A stretch of DNA of 64,000 bases from Bacillus australimaris (lineage in GTDB: Bacteria > Bacillota > Bacilli > Bacillales > Bacillaceae): the NCBI RefSeq assembly GCF_001307105.1, contig NZ_LGYN01000026.1, positions 186,001 through 250,000 on the forward strand, given 5' to 3'. How positions within the stretch are numbered: position 1 is the first letter of the stretch; every line of letters begins with the position of its first letter. Below the pieces are notes generated by a model. The model was given only the letters and a program-made list of their open reading frames with translations, had not been told where the DNA came from and made no database searches. The translations under genes were made by a program, and so were the position numbers. Positions 25,568-34,450 of the stretch are shown one piece after another.

Positions 25568-26062
25568 TTATTCTTTTTCGTCAAAGACAGCGTCAACTTC
25601 ATATTCCAGTAAATGATCCCAATCGTCATTTTTTAGAAGATCAAGCTGAGCTTCAATAAGCATTTGGAAACGGGTTCTAAATACTTTCGACTGCTTCTTC
25701 AGCTCTTCGATTTCCATCGCAATCTTTCTTGATTTTGACAAAGCTTCGTTGATAATACGATCTGCATTTTTCTCTGCTTCACGAATAATCAATTTCGCCT
25801 CTTTATCTGAATGACGTTTGACGTCTTCTGCAGCTTCCTGCGCCACAAGAATTGACTTGTTTAACGTTTCTTCAATTGTCGCAAAATGACCTAGTCTTTC
25901 GTCAAGCTCGTTTACTTTGTCTTCAAGCTCGTTCTTTTTGCGAAGTACGATCTCGTAGTCTTTACGTACTTGGCTTAAAAACTCGTTTACTTCATCTTCA
26001 TCATAGCCGCGAAAGCTTTTTGTGAACGTTTTATTATGAATATCATTAGGTGTTAATGGCAA
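25568..26062 (-). CDS. divIVA: Cell-division site and curvature-sensing protein DivIVA
   Basis: A coiled-coil scaffold that gathers at negatively curved membrane of septa and poles and recruits MinJ/MinCD and, in sporulation, RacA. The 164-residue protein has the membrane-binding N-terminus (MPLTPNDIHNK then KSFRGYDEDEV) and coiled coil from about residue 30 to 140. The start is a TTG at 26062 with GGAGGTG 6 bp upstream, giving the B. subtilis N-terminus; the upstream in-frame TTG at 26083 has no such site. Confidence 0.95.
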   Translation of the reverse strand: MPLTPNDIHNKTFTKSFRGYDEDEVNEFLSQVRKDYEIVLRKKNELEDKVNELDERLGHFATIEETLNKSILVAQEAAEDVKRHSDKEAKLIIREAEKNADRIINEALSKSRKIAMEIEELKKQSKVFRTRFQMLIEAQLDLLKNDDWDHLLEYEVDAVFDEKE

Positions 26063-26088
26063 CCTCGCCACCTCCAGATTCAAGTTCG

Positions 26089-26865
26089 TTATGTCAGAAG
26101 CTCAAATGTTACTTTGAATTTATCTTTTTTCGTCTTCCCATCAATCGTTTTGAGGCTAAAGCGGCCAAATCCCCGGACAGAGAGCTGATCGCCTTCACCG
26201 ATTGTAAAGGAAGGGTCCTCAGTGACTTTCCAATTGACTTTGACCAGTCCATTTTTAACTAAAAGCTGTGCTTTTTGCCGAGACTGACGGCTGACAGCCG
26301 CACATACAGCATCAAGCCGCAGTGATGAAATGGTATCTTCTTTGATATCAGTCTTCGTGATCACAGGCTTTATATCTGCCTGCGTGATTTCCTCTAATGA
26401 AACGGATGCTCTCCCGACATGCGTCAGCTGCGCTCGTACAAAATCGGCAACATCACTTGTACAAATAAACTGCACATCTTCCTCTGAGAATAACAGATCT
26501 CCAAATTTTTGACGCTTCAAGCCTGTCCCAATTAATGAGCCAAGAAGCTTCGGATGTTCTATGGACATAAACTTTTTCGCATAGTTCACCTGAAAATAGG
26601 CCAGCTCAACATCCTGAATAGAAGGCTCTAAATAATCAGGATAAATGAGGGCTCTTTTGCGCTCCGCTCCCTCATACCCGCCAAAAAACATGATTCCAAG
26701 TTCATCAGCATGCTGGATGACGGACTCGGTAATAAATTGCTCACGCGGATCAAGAAAGTCTGTTAATTTCATTCGATACTGGTCGAGTGCGATTTTTTTC
26801 CAGCCTAACACTTGGTCGACAAATGGCTGTTCGTCTTTTCTAAAATGCTGATAGATATCGCTCAT
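26089..26865 (-). CDS. ylmH: S4-domain RNA-binding protein YlmH
   Basis: A 258-residue protein with an S4 RNA-binding domain at about residues 180-240 (KAQLLVKNGLVKVNW) and an N-terminal YlmH domain. The B. subtilis protein associates with stalled 50S subunits and can substitute for RqcP in the RqcH-dependent alanine-tailing pathway (established from recent work; I recall this and cannot check it here). It lies between ylmG and divIVA. The start ATG 26865 follows GAGGGG. The RNA target is unknown from sequence. Confidence 0.9.
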   Translation of the reverse strand: MSDIYQHFRKDEQPFVDQVLGWKKIALDQYRMKLTDFLDPREQFITESVIQHADELGIMFFGGYEGAERKRALIYPDYLEPSIQDVELAYFQVNYAKKFMSIEHPKLLGSLIGTGLKRQKFGDLLFSEEDVQFICTSDVADFVRAQLTHVGRASVSLEEITQADIKPVITKTDIKEDTISSLRLDAVCAAVSRQSRQKAQLLVKNGLVKVNWKVTEDPSFTIGEGDQLSVRGFGRFSLKTIDGKTKKDKFKVTFELLT

Positions 26866-26918
26866 TTTGTTCCCCTCTTATGTAAAAGAGCCTGGCAGTG
26901 CCAAGCCCGGCAGCCTGT

Positions 26919-27200
26919 TTACATGAAGCGTACAATCATATTGTAAAGACCATTTAGTCCATATGATGATGCAAAACGAATTACAAGCAATGCCACAATT
27001 GGCGAGATATCAATCATGCCAATTGGCGGAATAATTTTACGAAATGGTTCTAAATACGGTTCGCAAATATTTGTCAAAAAACGGCCAAACACAGTTTCTC
27101 TTGCAGATGGCACCCATGACATAAAGATGTAAATAATAATCGCGAATGAGTAAATCGTTAATACCGTTCCTAAAATACTAAAAATGAAATTTAGAATCAC
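26919..27200 (-). CDS. ylmG: YggT-family membrane protein YlmG
   Basis: A 93-residue protein with two hydrophobic segments (about residues 3-24 and 62-85) separated by the conserved segment [15 protein letters not shown]. Members of the YggT family are linked to cell division and membrane-protein or nucleoid organisation; the exact activity is not known. The start is GTG at 27200 after GAGGTGG. It follows sepF by 6 bp in the ylm cluster. Confidence 0.88.
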   Translation of the reverse strand: MILNFIFSILGTVLTIYSFAIIIYIFMSWVPSARETVFGRFLTNICEPYLEPFRKIIPPIGMIDISPIVALLVIRFASSYGLNGLYNMIVRFM

Positions 27201-27206
27201 TATGGT

Positions 27207-27665
27207 TTACCACCTCTGAGGTTCTTCCTCTGTCAATAGCTCTGATATTGTGCCAGATACATCTACATTATCAGGTGTGCAGAGGAATATATTCGAGCCA
27301 ATACGCTGGATGTCTCCACCGATTGCATAAACAGTACCGCTTAAGAAGTCGATGATTCGCTTTGCTTGGTCGTGCTGAATGCGCTGCAAATTCACGACGA
27401 CTGCACGTCTGTTTTTAATATGGTCTGCAATCTCCTGCGCTTCTGCATAAACACGCGGCTCACTTAACACCACTTTAGAGGATTTCTGCACGCTTTGCAA
27501 GCTGACGACATTTTGTTTTCCTGTCTGCGGACGCTCTTGAAATGCTGCTTTATCCTTCGTGCCTTTTTCTTCTTGGACGGGTTCTCTTTCTTCATCAATA
27601 TATTCGTACTCATACTCTTCATCGTCGAGAGTGAAAAAGCTTTTAAACTTATTTTTTATGCTCAT
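27207..27665 (-). CDS. sepF: Cell division protein SepF
   Basis: A membrane-anchored FtsZ-bundling protein that forms rings and supports septum assembly. The 152-residue protein has an N-terminal amphipathic membrane helix ([13 protein letters not shown]), an acidic linker, and the C-terminal core near residues 70-145 ([16 protein letters not shown]). The start at ATG 27665 has AGGAGGTG upstream; extension to 27788 would run into ylmE and is rejected. Confidence 0.95.
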   Translation of the reverse strand: MSIKNKFKSFFTLDDEEYEYEYIDEEREPVQEEKGTKDKAAFQERPQTGKQNVVSLQSVQKSSKVVLSEPRVYAEAQEIADHIKNRRAVVVNLQRIQHDQAKRIIDFLSGTVYAIGGDIQRIGSNIFLCTPDNVDVSGTISELLTEEEPQRW

Positions 27666-27666
27666 G

Positions 27667-28362
27667 TCACGCACCTCCTGTTTCATTTCCAACAAGTGAA
27701 GAGCCAATCCGAACGAATGTCGCACCTTCTTCAATTGCGATTTTAAAATCATTTGACATGCCCATCGATAAATGCTGACAAGGTGCATTTACTTGGTTAA
27801 GATGTTTTACTTCTTCTTGAAGATTTTTTAATGTTTTAAAGCAGTTTCGAATCACAGTGTGATCATCTGTAAATGGAGCCATCGTCATCAGTCCAGCAAT
27901 TTCAATCTGTTTGAAATCCGCAAGCTGCTTCACAAATGGAATGACGTCTTCACTTTTCAAGCCGTGTTTTGACTCCTCCTGAGATGTGTTTACCTGTACG
28001 AAACAGCGAACTGTATGATCCGCTCTTTTTTCAATTTCATTCGCAAGAGACATCCTGTCGAGCGAATGTAAGTAGTCAATTGTCTGAATGACAGATTTTA
28101 CTTTTCGTGTTTGTAAACTGCCGATGAAGTGCCAGCTAATGTTTTCATCGGTTATGGCCGTCTGCTTTTCAAGTAACCCTTGGTCACGATTTTCACCAAA
28201 GTGCAAAATTCCTGCTTCCTTGGCTTCTTGTGCTCGTTCAATTGAGACATACTTTGTGACAGCAACGACCGATACATCTGCTGGATGTCTACCGGCTCTT
28301 TTACATGCTTCGTTTATTTGTTCATTTATTTGTCTGAGATTCTCTCGTACATTCAATTGCAC
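27667..28362 (-). CDS. ylmE: PLP-dependent YggS-family protein (PLPBP)
   Basis: A pyridoxal-phosphate homeostasis protein of alanine racemase fold type III, thought to carry PLP without enzymatic activity. The 231-residue protein has VVAVTKYVS with the PLP lysine near residue 37 and [22 protein letters not shown] near the C-terminus. The start codon is GTG at 28362, preceded by GGAGGC. It lies directly upstream of sepF, 2 bp apart. Confidence 0.93.
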   Translation of the reverse strand: MQLNVRENLRQINEQINEACKRAGRHPADVSVVAVTKYVSIERAQEAKEAGILHFGENRDQGLLEKQTAITDENISWHFIGSLQTRKVKSVIQTIDYLHSLDRMSLANEIEKRADHTVRCFVQVNTSQEESKHGLKSEDVIPFVKQLADFKQIEIAGLMTMAPFTDDHTVIRNCFKTLKNLQEEVKHLNQVNAPCQHLSMGMSNDFKIAIEEGATFVRIGSSLVGNETGGA

Positions 28363-29202
28363 TTATGCCTCCTTAAACCCGACAAAAGACATCATACGTC
28401 CTGTTCTCCCTTGATCACGCCGGTGTGAGAAGAAAAGCTGATCACTGCAGCTTGTGCACATCGAACTGACATGTATATTTTCTTCCTTTATTCCTGCATG
28501 AAGCAAAACGTTTTTGTTTAATGTTTTCAAATCAATTTTATATTGTCCTTGTGAAATCTCGGAATACACATCCTCTGTTGAAAAAGGAAGCTGTTTCACT
28601 TGATCCATGACCACGTCATCGACTATGTAGCAGCAGCTGCCAATAGATGGTCCAATGACGACTTGAATATGATCGACTTTAGCACCTTCTTGGCTGACCC
28701 ATTCATCAACCATCTTTGCACCAATTTGCTTGACGGTTCCTTTCCAGCCGGCATGAGCCGTTCCAATTAATCCGTTTTGCGGAGCTAGAAAATAAAGCGG
28801 AACACAATCAGCGAAACAAAGAGCGAGCATTATGTTCGGTTCGGACGTATATAAGCCGTCTGTTCCAGGCAGTGCTTCATGATAATGAAGACTTCCTCTT
28901 CCTCTTTGCTCCTTGGTGACTTTCAGGATGCGATCCTCGTGTGTTTGGTCTGCAAACACCCAATCAGAGAGCGGCACAGCAGCAGCATCTGCTATGACTT
29001 GACGATTCATTTGGACACTAGAAGCATCATCTCCAACATGGAGTCCAGTGTTCAATGATTGATATGGAGAAAGGCTGAAGCCGCCATTTTTTGTCGTGAA
29101 TCCGGCCAATACCTCTTTACCAGAACAAGTCATGTTCGTCCAATCATGAATCATCATTGCATAAGATGATTTCTGCTGAAAGGGGTCATATTTGTGTGTC
29201 AA
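28363..29202 (-). CDS. pgeF: Peptidoglycan editing factor PgeF / YfiH-family polyphenol-oxidase-like protein
   Basis: A member of the YlmD/YfiH family that in E. coli acts on wrongly joined UDP-MurNAc dipeptide precursors, and shows laccase-like oxidase activity in other hosts. It has the conserved LCFADCVPLYF, HAGWKGTVKQIG and SCCYIVDD metal-binding segments. The best start is TTG at 29202: GGGAGG lies 7 bp upstream and the N-terminus THKYDPF aligns with the B. subtilis FDPF start. The ATG at 29223 has only a weak site. Substrate is uncertain. Confidence 0.82.
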   Translation of the reverse strand: MTHKYDPFQQKSSYAMMIHDWTNMTCSGKEVLAGFTTKNGGFSLSPYQSLNTGLHVGDDASSVQMNRQVIADAAAVPLSDWVFADQTHEDRILKVTKEQRGRGSLHYHEALPGTDGLYTSEPNIMLALCFADCVPLYFLAPQNGLIGTAHAGWKGTVKQIGAKMVDEWVSQEGAKVDHIQVVIGPSIGSCCYIVDDVVMDQVKQLPFSTEDVYSEISQGQYKIDLKTLNKNVLLHAGIKEENIHVSSMCTSCSDQLFFSHRRDQGRTGRMMSFVGFKEA

Positions 29203-29438
29203 AGCTGGCCTCCCACCTTTCATTCATCTCTCTTTATATCGCTCCTATTTTACCACAAGACATGCATAGACAGTTAGTGGGATTCATTAAATATTACACT
29301 CAAATGTGCCCTTTCTGCAGGTTTTTTTACAAATTGATATGAAAACGTAATCTTTTTACCCGAAAAAGACATTGTTTACTAAGAATGAAGATTTTATTTT
29401 AAGGAAAAATTGAATGGTTCATTGAGGAGTTATACGAG

Positions 29439-29675
29439 TTAAGAAGATAGCCGGACAAGTATCACATCTTCGCCAATTTTTACTATATTTCGCCATGGGA
29501 CAATCATTTCCTCTTCTTTTCCGAAAAATCCCATCATTTTACCTGTGCCGCCAATAATAATCGCTTGTATTTTGCCGCTTGTGACATTAATATCAATATC
29601 CCCAATCGTGCCTAATTTTTTCCCGCTGGACACATCGACGACATCCTTGATTTGGAATTCAGAAATACTGATCAT
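29439..29675 (-). CDS. ylmC: PRC-barrel-like protein YlmC (YlmC/YmxH family)
   Basis: A 78-residue protein of the PRC-barrel type, with ISEFQIKDVVDVSSGKKLG at the N-terminus and IVPWRNIVKIGEDVIL near the C-terminus. The family is associated with sporulation in Bacillus; its activity is unknown. It stands between ylmA and pgeF in the conserved ylm order. The gap of about 236 bp to pgeF contains no other gene I can support, only AT-rich sequence with a possible extended -10 (TGGTAAAAT near 29250). Confidence 0.8.
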   Translation of the reverse strand: MISISEFQIKDVVDVSSGKKLGTIGDIDINVTSGKIQAIIIGGTGKMMGFFGKEEEMIVPWRNIVKIGEDVILVRLSS

Positions 29676-29754
29676 CTGTCCTTCCCCGCCTTTCGTTTTC
29701 TACTATAATATGTATGATGGAAAAGCAGGGACGCAGACCAATAGTTTCTTTTAT

Positions 29755-30537
29755 CTACAATTTGCTTAAATGAGGACGACCATTTCTCCACATGACCTCA
29801 ACCGAGCATTCAAAAAACGAAGAAAGCATGTCACTTGTCATCATCTCTTTTGTTTCTCCTTGATGAAAAACAGACCCATCTTTTAATAATAAGGTGTGCT
29901 GAAAAACAGGTAGAATCTCTTCTGCGTGATGGGTTGTATAGAGCAACGTGGGTGCATCAGGCTTTGATGCAATGAATGAAATGGTTTCCAGCACTTGCTC
30001 TCTTGCTAAAAAATCAAGACCCGTCACAGGTTCATCTAAAATCAAAAGCTGCGGGTCATTCATTAAAGCCCTTGCAATCAGGACCTTTTGCTTCTCTCCC
30101 TGTGAGAGTGTTTCATATGTTCTGTTGGCATATTTGAATGAACCGAATGCTTTTAATAGATCAATGGCTTTCTCTCGCATGTCATCTGTCGGGGTTTCAT
30201 AAAGCCCGATAGAAGCAAATGCGCCGCTCAGCACAATTTCAAATGCATTGTCATCTCTGTGCAGTTTTTTTTTAAGTCCCGCAGAGATGAGTCCAATTTT
30301 CCTCCTTAGCTTTTCACCAAGAGCCTCCTTGCCAAAGACATGCCCTAGCACTGTCATCTCACCTGACGTGGGAAAATAATATGAGCAGAGCATATTTAAT
30401 AAAGCGGTTTTGCCCGCACCATTTAAACCGTAAAGCACCCAGTGCTCCTGTTTGTTTACCTGCCAGTCAATAGATTGGAGCAGCCATTTCCCATTTCGTT
30501 TTAATGAAACATTCTTCAATTCAAGTGACACCATCAT
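29755..30537 (-). CDS. ylmA: ABC transporter ATP-binding protein YlmA
   Basis: A cytoplasmic ABC ATPase subunit of 260 residues with Walker A GLNGAGKTALLN near residue 39, the signature LSQGEKQKVLIARAL, Walker B LLILDEP and a switch histidine region TTHHAEEI. No membrane partner is encoded nearby, so the substrate and even a transport role are unknown. The first ATG (30537) and the second (30534) share the GGGGG ribosome binding site. It is the last member of the conserved block before the accessory PTS islet. Confidence 0.87.
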   Translation of the reverse strand: MMVSLELKNVSLKRNGKWLLQSIDWQVNKQEHWVLYGLNGAGKTALLNMLCSYYFPTSGEMTVLGHVFGKEALGEKLRRKIGLISAGLKKKLHRDDNAFEIVLSGAFASIGLYETPTDDMREKAIDLLKAFGSFKYANRTYETLSQGEKQKVLIARALMNDPQLLILDEPVTGLDFLAREQVLETISFIASKPDAPTLLYTTHHAEEILPVFQHTLLLKDGSVFHQGETKEMMTSDMLSSFFECSVEVMWRNGRPHLSKL

Positions 30538-30621
30538 TTCCCCCTGAGTAAAAATTCTGAATATACAAATAATGAATGTTTACAGCATATCGCAAATGCT
30601 CTTTCTGGTAAACCTCACATA

Positions 30622-30656
30622 AAAAAAGCTGCCCCTATTTTAGGAACAGCTTTTTT
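30622..30656 (-). terminator. Terminator of the glucitol-type PTS operon
   Basis: Stem AAAAAAGCTG / CAGCTTTTTT enclosing a CCTA/TAGG inner pairing, ending in T residues on the minus strand, just after the IIA stop codon. Confidence 0.9.
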
Positions 30657-30662
30657 ACATGG

Positions 30663-31019
30663 TTACGAAATTTCAATTCGTACGCCTTCTTTTATATCAG
30701 GAAACGTGTGCGGGGATGCAAAGACAGCTCCTGGTAATACATCATCAAACGGCTCTTGGAAGTAAATCGAAATATGGCCAAGCTCTTTAAAATTGTCATT
30801 TGCTTTGTTGCCGAGAGCAGTAATGGTATACGTTTGGTCGCCCACTTGAATGGTTCCGCCTAATTTCAGCGGCTCTTCTTCTACATGTTCGAACTCATGG
30901 ATGACGGACATATCTCTTAATTCCTGCGGCGCTGCGGGTCCAAATAAAACAACCAGCTTATCTTCTTTAAATTGCGGGACTAAGATCCCGATTTCTTTTA
31001 CAACAGATTGTGTTACCAT
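30663..31019 (-). CDS. srlB: PTS glucitol/sorbitol-type enzyme IIA
   Basis: Phosphocarrier that passes phosphate from HPr to the IIB domain. The 118-residue protein matches the glucitol/sorbitol IIA family (length close to E. coli SrlB/GutB, about 123). The likely phosphorylated histidine is H41 in SVIHEFEH, aligning with the E. coli IHCHGEL segment. Start ATG 31019 follows AGGAGG. It is the last gene of the accessory operon. The true substrate could differ from sorbitol. Confidence 0.9.
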   Translation of the reverse strand: MVTQSVVKEIGILVPQFKEDKLVVLFGPAAPQELRDMSVIHEFEHVEEEPLKLGGTIQVGDQTYTITALGNKANDNFKELGHISIYFQEPFDDVLPGAVFASPHTFPDIKEGVRIEIS

Positions 31020-31045
31020 GTATCTCGATTCCTCCTTTAATACGC

Positions 31046-32056
31046 TTAATACATACCGAAGCTGGCAACGTATGCGATCACTACAGATAGAACCCCTGTA
31101 ATAAGACGGCTATACAAAACAGCTGGTACCCCATATTGTACCGTTTCCGGCTTCGCTTCACCAAGTGAGAGACCCACTGGAATAAAATCACACCCTACTT
31201 GACCGTTGATGGCAAATAGTGCAGGAAGTGCAAATTGAGGCGGAATGTTTCCTAGTGCGATTTGACTACCAATGAGAACACCGATGACTTGGGCAATGAC
31301 TGCACCAGGTCCTAAGACAGGTGATAGAAACGGTAATGTACAGACCACAACGAGCAGTAAGAGCCCCCATAGAGATCCTGCCAAAGGTGATAGAAAATGA
31401 GCAATCAAGTCACCGATTTTTGTATAATTGATAATTCCAATTAACATACTGACAAAAGCCATAAATGGAATAATGTTTTTCAAAAGCATATCAACAGAAT
31501 CACGGCCAGCCTGGTAGAACGTACCGGTGACTTTCCCGATTCCTCGTGAGAATCTCATCAGGAAATTGCCTTTTTCCTGCCGCTCGATATTTTCCTCTTT
31601 CAGCTTTGCATACGTCTCTTTAAAATTCTCTTTGTCAATCGACTCACTGTTTTCCTGACCTTCTGCTTTTGCCTCACCATCAGATGCTTCCGCAAAGGAA
31701 ATATCTTTTTCTGTAACGCCTGATACGAAGATATCCTCTGTAATATGTTTTGCAAGCGGTCCAGAAGGAGAGGATGCCAAAACGTCTACAGTTGGAATGC
31801 GCTTCATTGGATAAAGTCCGATCCGTGCAGTTCCTCCGCAGTCAATGACAACACACATCATTTCATCTTCTGGTATGGAGTTTTTAAAGCCGTCACATGC
31901 TTCCGTCCCTGTCATTTCTGCAATTTTACGTGCAACCGGGTGAATGCCTCCCCCTGTAATGGAAACAACCTTTCTTTTTTTACCGGTTGGCTCAAGCTCT
32001 AAGCCTTCTCCCCATCCGCCAGCACCTTTTGCAACAAATACTTTGTGGTTTGTCAT
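31046..32056 (-). CDS. srlE: PTS glucitol/sorbitol-type enzyme IIBC
   Basis: Carries the phosphorylatable IIB domain and one part of the membrane channel. In the 336-residue protein the IIB domain has the active-site cysteine C73 in [15 protein letters not shown], and the second half (about residues 170-335) contains several membrane segments with the [20 protein letters not shown] stretch. Like other glucitol systems, the channel is split between this protein and the separate IIC (srlA). Start ATG 32056 has GGGGAGGG upstream. Confidence 0.92.
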   Translation of the reverse strand: MTNHKVFVAKGAGGWGEGLELEPTGKKRKVVSITGGGIHPVARKIAEMTGTEACDGFKNSIPEDEMMCVVIDCGGTARIGLYPMKRIPTVDVLASSPSGPLAKHITEDIFVSGVTEKDISFAEASDGEAKAEGQENSESIDKENFKETYAKLKEENIERQEKGNFLMRFSRGIGKVTGTFYQAGRDSVDMLLKNIIPFMAFVSMLIGIINYTKIGDLIAHFLSPLAGSLWGLLLLVVVCTLPFLSPVLGPGAVIAQVIGVLIGSQIALGNIPPQFALPALFAINGQVGCDFIPVGLSLGEAKPETVQYGVPAVLYSRLITGVLSVVIAYVASFGMY

Positions 32057-32069
32057 GTCTAACCCTCCC

Positions 32070-32600
32070 CTATTGTGAATTCGCTTTCATTTTTCCTGCT
32101 AAATATTTTGTAATCCATTCTGTAATGACTCCGCGTAGTAAAATAACGACGATCCCGACCAAGAAGTAACGAACAGCAAGCTCTGACATTGAATATCCAG
32201 CCTCTTTAATTCCGTTCGCAATTCCTAAGTAGACAAATAGTTCTCCTGCGTTGGCATAAGGGAACAGTGATGTGACCGGATGAACAAATGAAACAGCTGA
32301 ATCATAGAATGCTGGTTTTTGTTTTTCAGGTAAGAAGCGGCCAAACGTATAAGCCATTGGGTTTGTCAAAATAAGAACGGATAAGATCGGCATTAACGTG
32401 TAGCGTAAAATGGTATATTTCGCTGCAAACTGAATGGCTCTATTCACTCGCTCTTCTCCAATAAACTTCATGACAGCATAAGTGAAAGTAAGTAATACAA
32501 CAAGCGTTGGAACGATACCTGTAACAAGACCCATGAATTGCTTTCCGCCGGCTTCAAACATTCCGATAAAGTGCTCTCCAAACCATTGAATCCATTCCAT
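32070..32600 (-). CDS. srlA: PTS glucitol/sorbitol-type enzyme IIC
   Basis: Membrane part of the sugar-alcohol channel. The 176-residue protein has several hydrophobic segments ([24 protein letters not shown] and a C-terminal [11 protein letters not shown] helix) and the glucitol IIC family features ([16 protein letters not shown]). The start ATG 32600 follows GGGGAG, and srlE follows 13 bp after its stop. Confidence 0.92.
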   Translation of the reverse strand: MEWIQWFGEHFIGMFEAGGKQFMGLVTGIVPTLVVLLTFTYAVMKFIGEERVNRAIQFAAKYTILRYTLMPILSVLILTNPMAYTFGRFLPEKQKPAFYDSAVSFVHPVTSLFPYANAGELFVYLGIANGIKEAGYSMSELAVRYFLVGIVVILLRGVITEWITKYLAGKMKANSQ

Positions 32601-32618
32601 GTTTCATCTCCCCTTTCT

Positions 32619-33050
32619 TTAGTTCACATTTGTTATATTTTTTTTCGAAATCGAGACAAGCGCCTGCTCAGCTGCCATGGAAAGTGCCTGCATCACAGCT
32701 GATCCCCTTTTGCGCTTTTTCAATGCTTGCTTCATCATATGGTGTTCGTCCAGCACCGTCCCTACGTGCTTTCCTTCATATGAAGGCAGTTCCTTAAATT
32801 TAGATAAGATCGAAACGCCGCCAAGTACATGACATTTTTGAATGATATACGATTCATCCACAATGATGAGCGCAATGGCCCCAGGACCAAATTTGCGCCG
32901 CTCCATTCCAGAAAACAAGTGATAGCCTTGCTTTCCTTTATAGTCATCAATGAGTGAATCCATGCTTTTACGGTAGTATTTGATTTGAATAAAAGATAAG
33001 CCATACTGCACAACGAGAATGATACAAAGTACGATTGCTAATTTTTCCAT
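32619..33050 (-). CDS. gutM: GutM-family protein (glucitol operon activator)
   Basis: A 143-residue protein with one N-terminal membrane segment (about residues 4-21), a middle region GMERRKFGPGAIALIIVD and a basic C-terminus (KKRKRGSAVMQALS). It matches the GutM family described as activator of the E. coli glucitol operon, although a membrane anchor and lack of an HTH make classical DNA binding doubtful. It sits between the COG4091 enzyme and IIC. Its role could be in regulation or assembly of the PTS. Confidence 0.8.
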   Translation of the reverse strand: MEKLAIVLCIILVVQYGLSFIQIKYYRKSMDSLIDDYKGKQGYHLFSGMERRKFGPGAIALIIVDESYIIQKCHVLGGVSILSKFKELPSYEGKHVGTVLDEHHMMKQALKKRKRGSAVMQALSMAAEQALVSISKKNITNVN

Positions 33051-33062
33051 AGCCTCACGTCC

Positions 33063-34307
33063 TTAAGATTGGAATAAGTGATCTTGTAATGAACGCAGCT
33101 TCCACACCGTTGTGTTTGAATCAAGCTCTACATCATCATGTGTTAGGAATTGTCCTAGTTTGATATCTTTTTTCGCGACGACTTTTCCGCTGATTAAGCC
33201 AATTGGAATGTGCCCATTCGTTTTCATGTCTTGGTGCGTTTCAAGTACACCTCTTACGGAGTATCCACCAATTCCGTCAAGTGATTCCCCTGCTTTAATA
33301 TCTCTTTTCGCAACAGCTACTGTTTCTGACACTGGTACACCGATTGGATGGATGGATGAATCATGCTGTAAGACCGCTTTTGCGATGGTGACTGGTGTTT
33401 CAAGACTTGCTAAGTGGAAAGGACGGTAAAGCGTGTAGTGAGGGCCTTTTCCAACTTTTAAGTAACGAAGCTCTTCATCCACTGGCTCTAAATCACTCTT
33501 GACGATAACAAATACGCCTGGTGCAAGGCCATTTACATATTCAACAACTCCGAAGTTATCGAGTACGCCGCCTTGTTGTTTTTGATTCAATTTATCTGCT
33601 ACATTCTCTAAATTCGCTTCGACTCCGTGCATACCGACTTTATCTGGCAAAAGCCCTGTTGCGTTACTTAATAAGTTCATTTCTGCCATTGTTTTTGTTC
33701 CATCTTGGAAGGCAGCGAGCATATGAGCGCTCATATGTTTACTATCTGCTTCTGCTTTACACGTATCTGGATTTGCTTCTGGGAAGAATGGGTTGTTCTT
33801 ACCTTTCCCAGCAACGAGCACCTCAAGTCCCATTGTTTTCGCAAATTCATATAATTCTAGTGTTGCAGCCGGTTCATCTCCAGCTGATCCTGAGTAAACA
33901 AGTCCTGCATTTGTGAATAATTTATGCATGACCAAACCGATCGTAATATCAACTTCTACATTTAGCAGAACAAGGTGTTTTTTCGAATTAAGCGCTTCCA
34001 AAGAAATGTTTGCTCCGACCTCTGGAACACCTGTTGCATCTACGACAACTTCGACGAAATCTGATTGGATCACTTCTCTGTAATCATTTGTGACAACCAT
34101 TTGATGCGGCTGCGCATGCTGCTTGTAAAAATTCGCTGCCTTCTCTGCTGCACTAAGGTGAATGTCACAAACACCTGCTACAATCATGCCTGGAATTTTA
34201 GAAATTTGTGAAATGAGTCCAAAGCCCATTTGGCCTGCTCCAATAATCCCTACTTTAATTGGATCTCCACTGCGATCTCGAGCTAACAACTGTTGATAGA
34301 TTGACAT
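33063..34307 (-). CDS. COG4091 oxidoreductase: DXP-reductoisomerase-like (DRL) / homoserine-dehydrogenase-like, C-terminal SAF domain
   Basis: A 414-residue NAD(P)-binding protein. The N-terminal Rossmann motif is GIIGAGQMGFG at about residues 20-30, a dimerisation and catalytic region includes SAGDEPAATLEL, GKGKNNP and DGTKTMAEMN, and a SAF-like domain occupies about 325-405 (VAVAKRDIKAG, VVAKKDIKLG). COG4091 includes DRL, the alternative DXP reductoisomerase of Brucella, so this enzyme may act on a branched or straight polyol phosphate. It replaces the usual sorbitol-6-phosphate dehydrogenase. Family placement is confident; the substrate is unknown and homoserine is unlikely from context. 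Start ATG 34307 follows GAAAGGATG. Confidence 0.8.
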   Translation of the reverse strand: MSIYQQLLARDRSGDPIKVGIIGAGQMGFGLISQISKIPGMIVAGVCDIHLSAAEKAANFYKQHAQPHQMVVTNDYREVIQSDFVEVVVDATGVPEVGANISLEALNSKKHLVLLNVEVDITIGLVMHKLFTNAGLVYSGSAGDEPAATLELYEFAKTMGLEVLVAGKGKNNPFFPEANPDTCKAEADSKHMSAHMLAAFQDGTKTMAEMNLLSNATGLLPDKVGMHGVEANLENVADKLNQKQQGGVLDNFGVVEYVNGLAPGVFVIVKSDLEPVDEELRYLKVGKGPHYTLYRPFHLASLETPVTIAKAVLQHDSSIHPIGVPVSETVAVAKRDIKAGESLDGIGGYSVRGVLETHQDMKTNGHIPIGLISGKVVAKKDIKLGQFLTHDDVELDSNTTVWKLRSLQDHLFQS

Positions 34308-34371
34308 CTAAATCATCCTTTCAGGTTTTCTTGCTTCCCAATAGATTGCTAGAAAAATAATCTGAAACTTT

Positions 34372-34383
34372 TAACAAATGTTA
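34372..34383 (-). promoter_or_regulatory. Islet operator C (TAACA-NN-TGTTA)
   Basis: A perfect copy of the palindrome TAACAAATGTTA in the leader of the PTS/COG4091 operon, 39 bp from operator B. Confidence 0.65.
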
Positions 34384-34410
34384 TAAAAATTAACAAAAAA
34401 CTGTTTATTG

Positions 34411-34422
34411 TAACATTTGTTA
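34411..34422 (-). promoter_or_regulatory. Islet operator B (TAACA-NN-TGTTA)
   Basis: A perfect copy of the same 12-bp palindrome, 19 bp from operator A. It is the reverse-complement orientation of the core, which is self-symmetric except for the two central bases. Confidence 0.7.
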
Positions 34423-34429
34423 TTTTGTT

Positions 34430-34441
34430 TATCATTTGTTA
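34430..34441 (-). promoter_or_regulatory. Islet operator A at the transcription start of the PTS operon
   Basis: TAACAAATGATA (11 of 12 bases of the palindrome) begins about 9 bp after the -10 box, so it would cover the +1 region and could block the polymerase when bound. Confidence 0.65.
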
Positions 34442-34450
34442 TGAATTTAG

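Noticed and set aside
27666..27788. Longer N-terminus for SepF (41 extra codons)
   Set aside because: The extension lies within ylmE; ATG 27665 has an ideal AGGAGGTG site and the known SepF membrane helix.
29157..29342. 61-codon plus-strand frame in the pgeF-ylmC gap
   Set aside because: It begins inside pgeF on the opposite strand, has no credible ribosome binding site and no recognisable protein features.
33063..34307. Homoserine dehydrogenase of threonine/methionine synthesis
   Set aside because: The NAD-binding resemblance is only family-wide; the SAF domain and PTS operon context fit COG4091, and no amino-acid synthesis genes are nearby.
34308..34445. Catabolite-responsive (cre) site at the PTS promoter
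   Set aside because: TGAAACTTTTAACA near 34363 was considered, but it lacks the central CG of the cre consensus.
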